Assembly: GCA_938023895.1 (NCBI GenBank)
Contig: CALJDH010000327.1
Span: 1-5,186, forward strand
DNA length: 5,186 nt
Direction of reading: 5' to 3'
Source of the DNA: an uncultured Aliiroseovarius sp.
GTDB taxonomy: Bacteria > Pseudomonadota > Alphaproteobacteria > Rhodobacterales > Rhodobacteraceae
The translations under genes and the position numbers were made by a program. Position 1 is the stretch's first letter, and the number at the start of each line of letters is the position of its first letter. Positions 4,791 through 5,186 of this stretch are shown here, one piece after another. Under the pieces are notes generated by a model. The model saw nothing but the letters and a program-made list of their open reading frames with translations, did no database searches and was not told where the DNA came from.

Positions 4791-5186
4791 ATGGCGGATA
4801 TGGCAAAGAACCGTTTTGAAGACCAACGTGGCCCCAACCAGCGCCAGCTGCGCGTGGCTGAACTGATCCGCCGGACCCTGTCCGAAGCCCTGATGCGTGG
4901 CGATGTGCACGACCCTGACCTGTCGCGCATGTCCATCACCATCGGCGAGGTGCGGGTGACTGCTGACCTGTCGATTGCGACCGTCTATGCGCTGCCTTTG
5001 GGTGGCAAGGGTGGGGACGAGGCTGTAAAGGCTTTGGCCCGCAATAAGGGCGAACTGCGCCGCATCGTCGGCCGCGCGATCAAGATCAAGCACACGCCGG
5101 AACTGCGCTTCATGGTGGACGAGACCTTCGACCAGATGGATCACACCCACCGCCTGTTGCAGCAGGAAGATGTGCAGCGTGATCTG
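4791..5186 (+). CDS. rbfA: Ribosome-binding factor A (3' end outside the window)
   Basis: 132 codons are visible with no stop; the gene runs off the right edge, probably near its end since RbfA is about 120-140 residues. RbfA binds free 30S subunits and helps process and fold the 5' part of 16S rRNA; in E. coli it is needed for growth in the cold. The chain opens with a charged leader, then [18 protein letters not shown] (18-35), the first helix of the KH-like fold. [20 protein letters not shown] (47-66) forms the central strands, [17 protein letters not shown] (83-99) the next helix, and [18 protein letters not shown] (99-116) carries the family signature TPELRF, with the final helix following. 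The start at 4791 is tentative; M4 (4800) is the alternative. It is divergent from dapB. In many bacteria rbfA is followed by truB, which would lie to the right. Confidence 0.93.
   Translation, partial: MADMAKNRFEDQRGPNQRQLRVAELIRRTLSEALMRGDVHDPDLSRMSITIGEVRVTADLSIATVYALPLGGKGGDEAVKALARNKGELRRIVGRAIKIKHTPELRFMVDETFDQMDHTHRLLQQEDVQRDL

Noticed and set aside
4816..5150. Minus-strand frames opposite rbfA
   Set aside because: They are shadows of rbfA, whose motifs are clear; no independent support.

Overview
The window looks like a chromosomal segment of a marine alphaproteobacterium, most likely a Rhodobacterales (Roseobacter-type) genome. The reasons are the high G+C, third-position-rich coding sequence, a short DUF5665-type membrane protein, an Asp-rich RTX protein with an N-terminal hydrophobic segment, and rpsO, rbfA and dapB protein sequences that read as alphaproteobacterial. 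This placement is from recognition of the protein sequences, not from a search.

Layout, left to right. (1) The first codons of rpsO (ribosomal protein S15) run leftwards off the edge, preceded by a leader of about 90 nt and a plausible promoter. (2) A 105-residue DUF5665-like protein (coiled coil plus a membrane segment) is on the minus strand. (3) A 179-bp divergent gap to the next gene carries a full TTAA-N7-TTAA motif, the consensus for the cell-cycle regulator CtrA. (4) On the plus strand is a 397-residue, very acidic RTX calcium-binding protein. (5) Convergent with it, 9 bp away, is a DUF1643 protein on the minus strand. (6) Divergent from that is deoA (thymidine phosphorylase) on the plus strand. 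(7) A GC-rich intergenic block with several mutually exclusive hairpins separates deoA from the convergent dapB (4-hydroxy-tetrahydrodipicolinate reductase, minus strand). (8) Divergent from dapB is rbfA (30S maturation factor), which runs off the right edge.

Nearly every neighbouring pair is divergent or convergent, so the window holds mostly single-gene transcription units rather than one operon. Functionally it mixes housekeeping (ribosome assembly and protein, lysine/diaminopimelate synthesis, pyrimidine nucleoside salvage) with one surface or secreted calcium-binding protein and two conserved proteins of unknown function. No mobile element, tRNA, rRNA or CRISPR array is visible. I see no obvious new multi-gene system. 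The most interesting signals are regulatory: the CtrA-type box at 554-569 and the multi-state hairpin block at 3806-3882.
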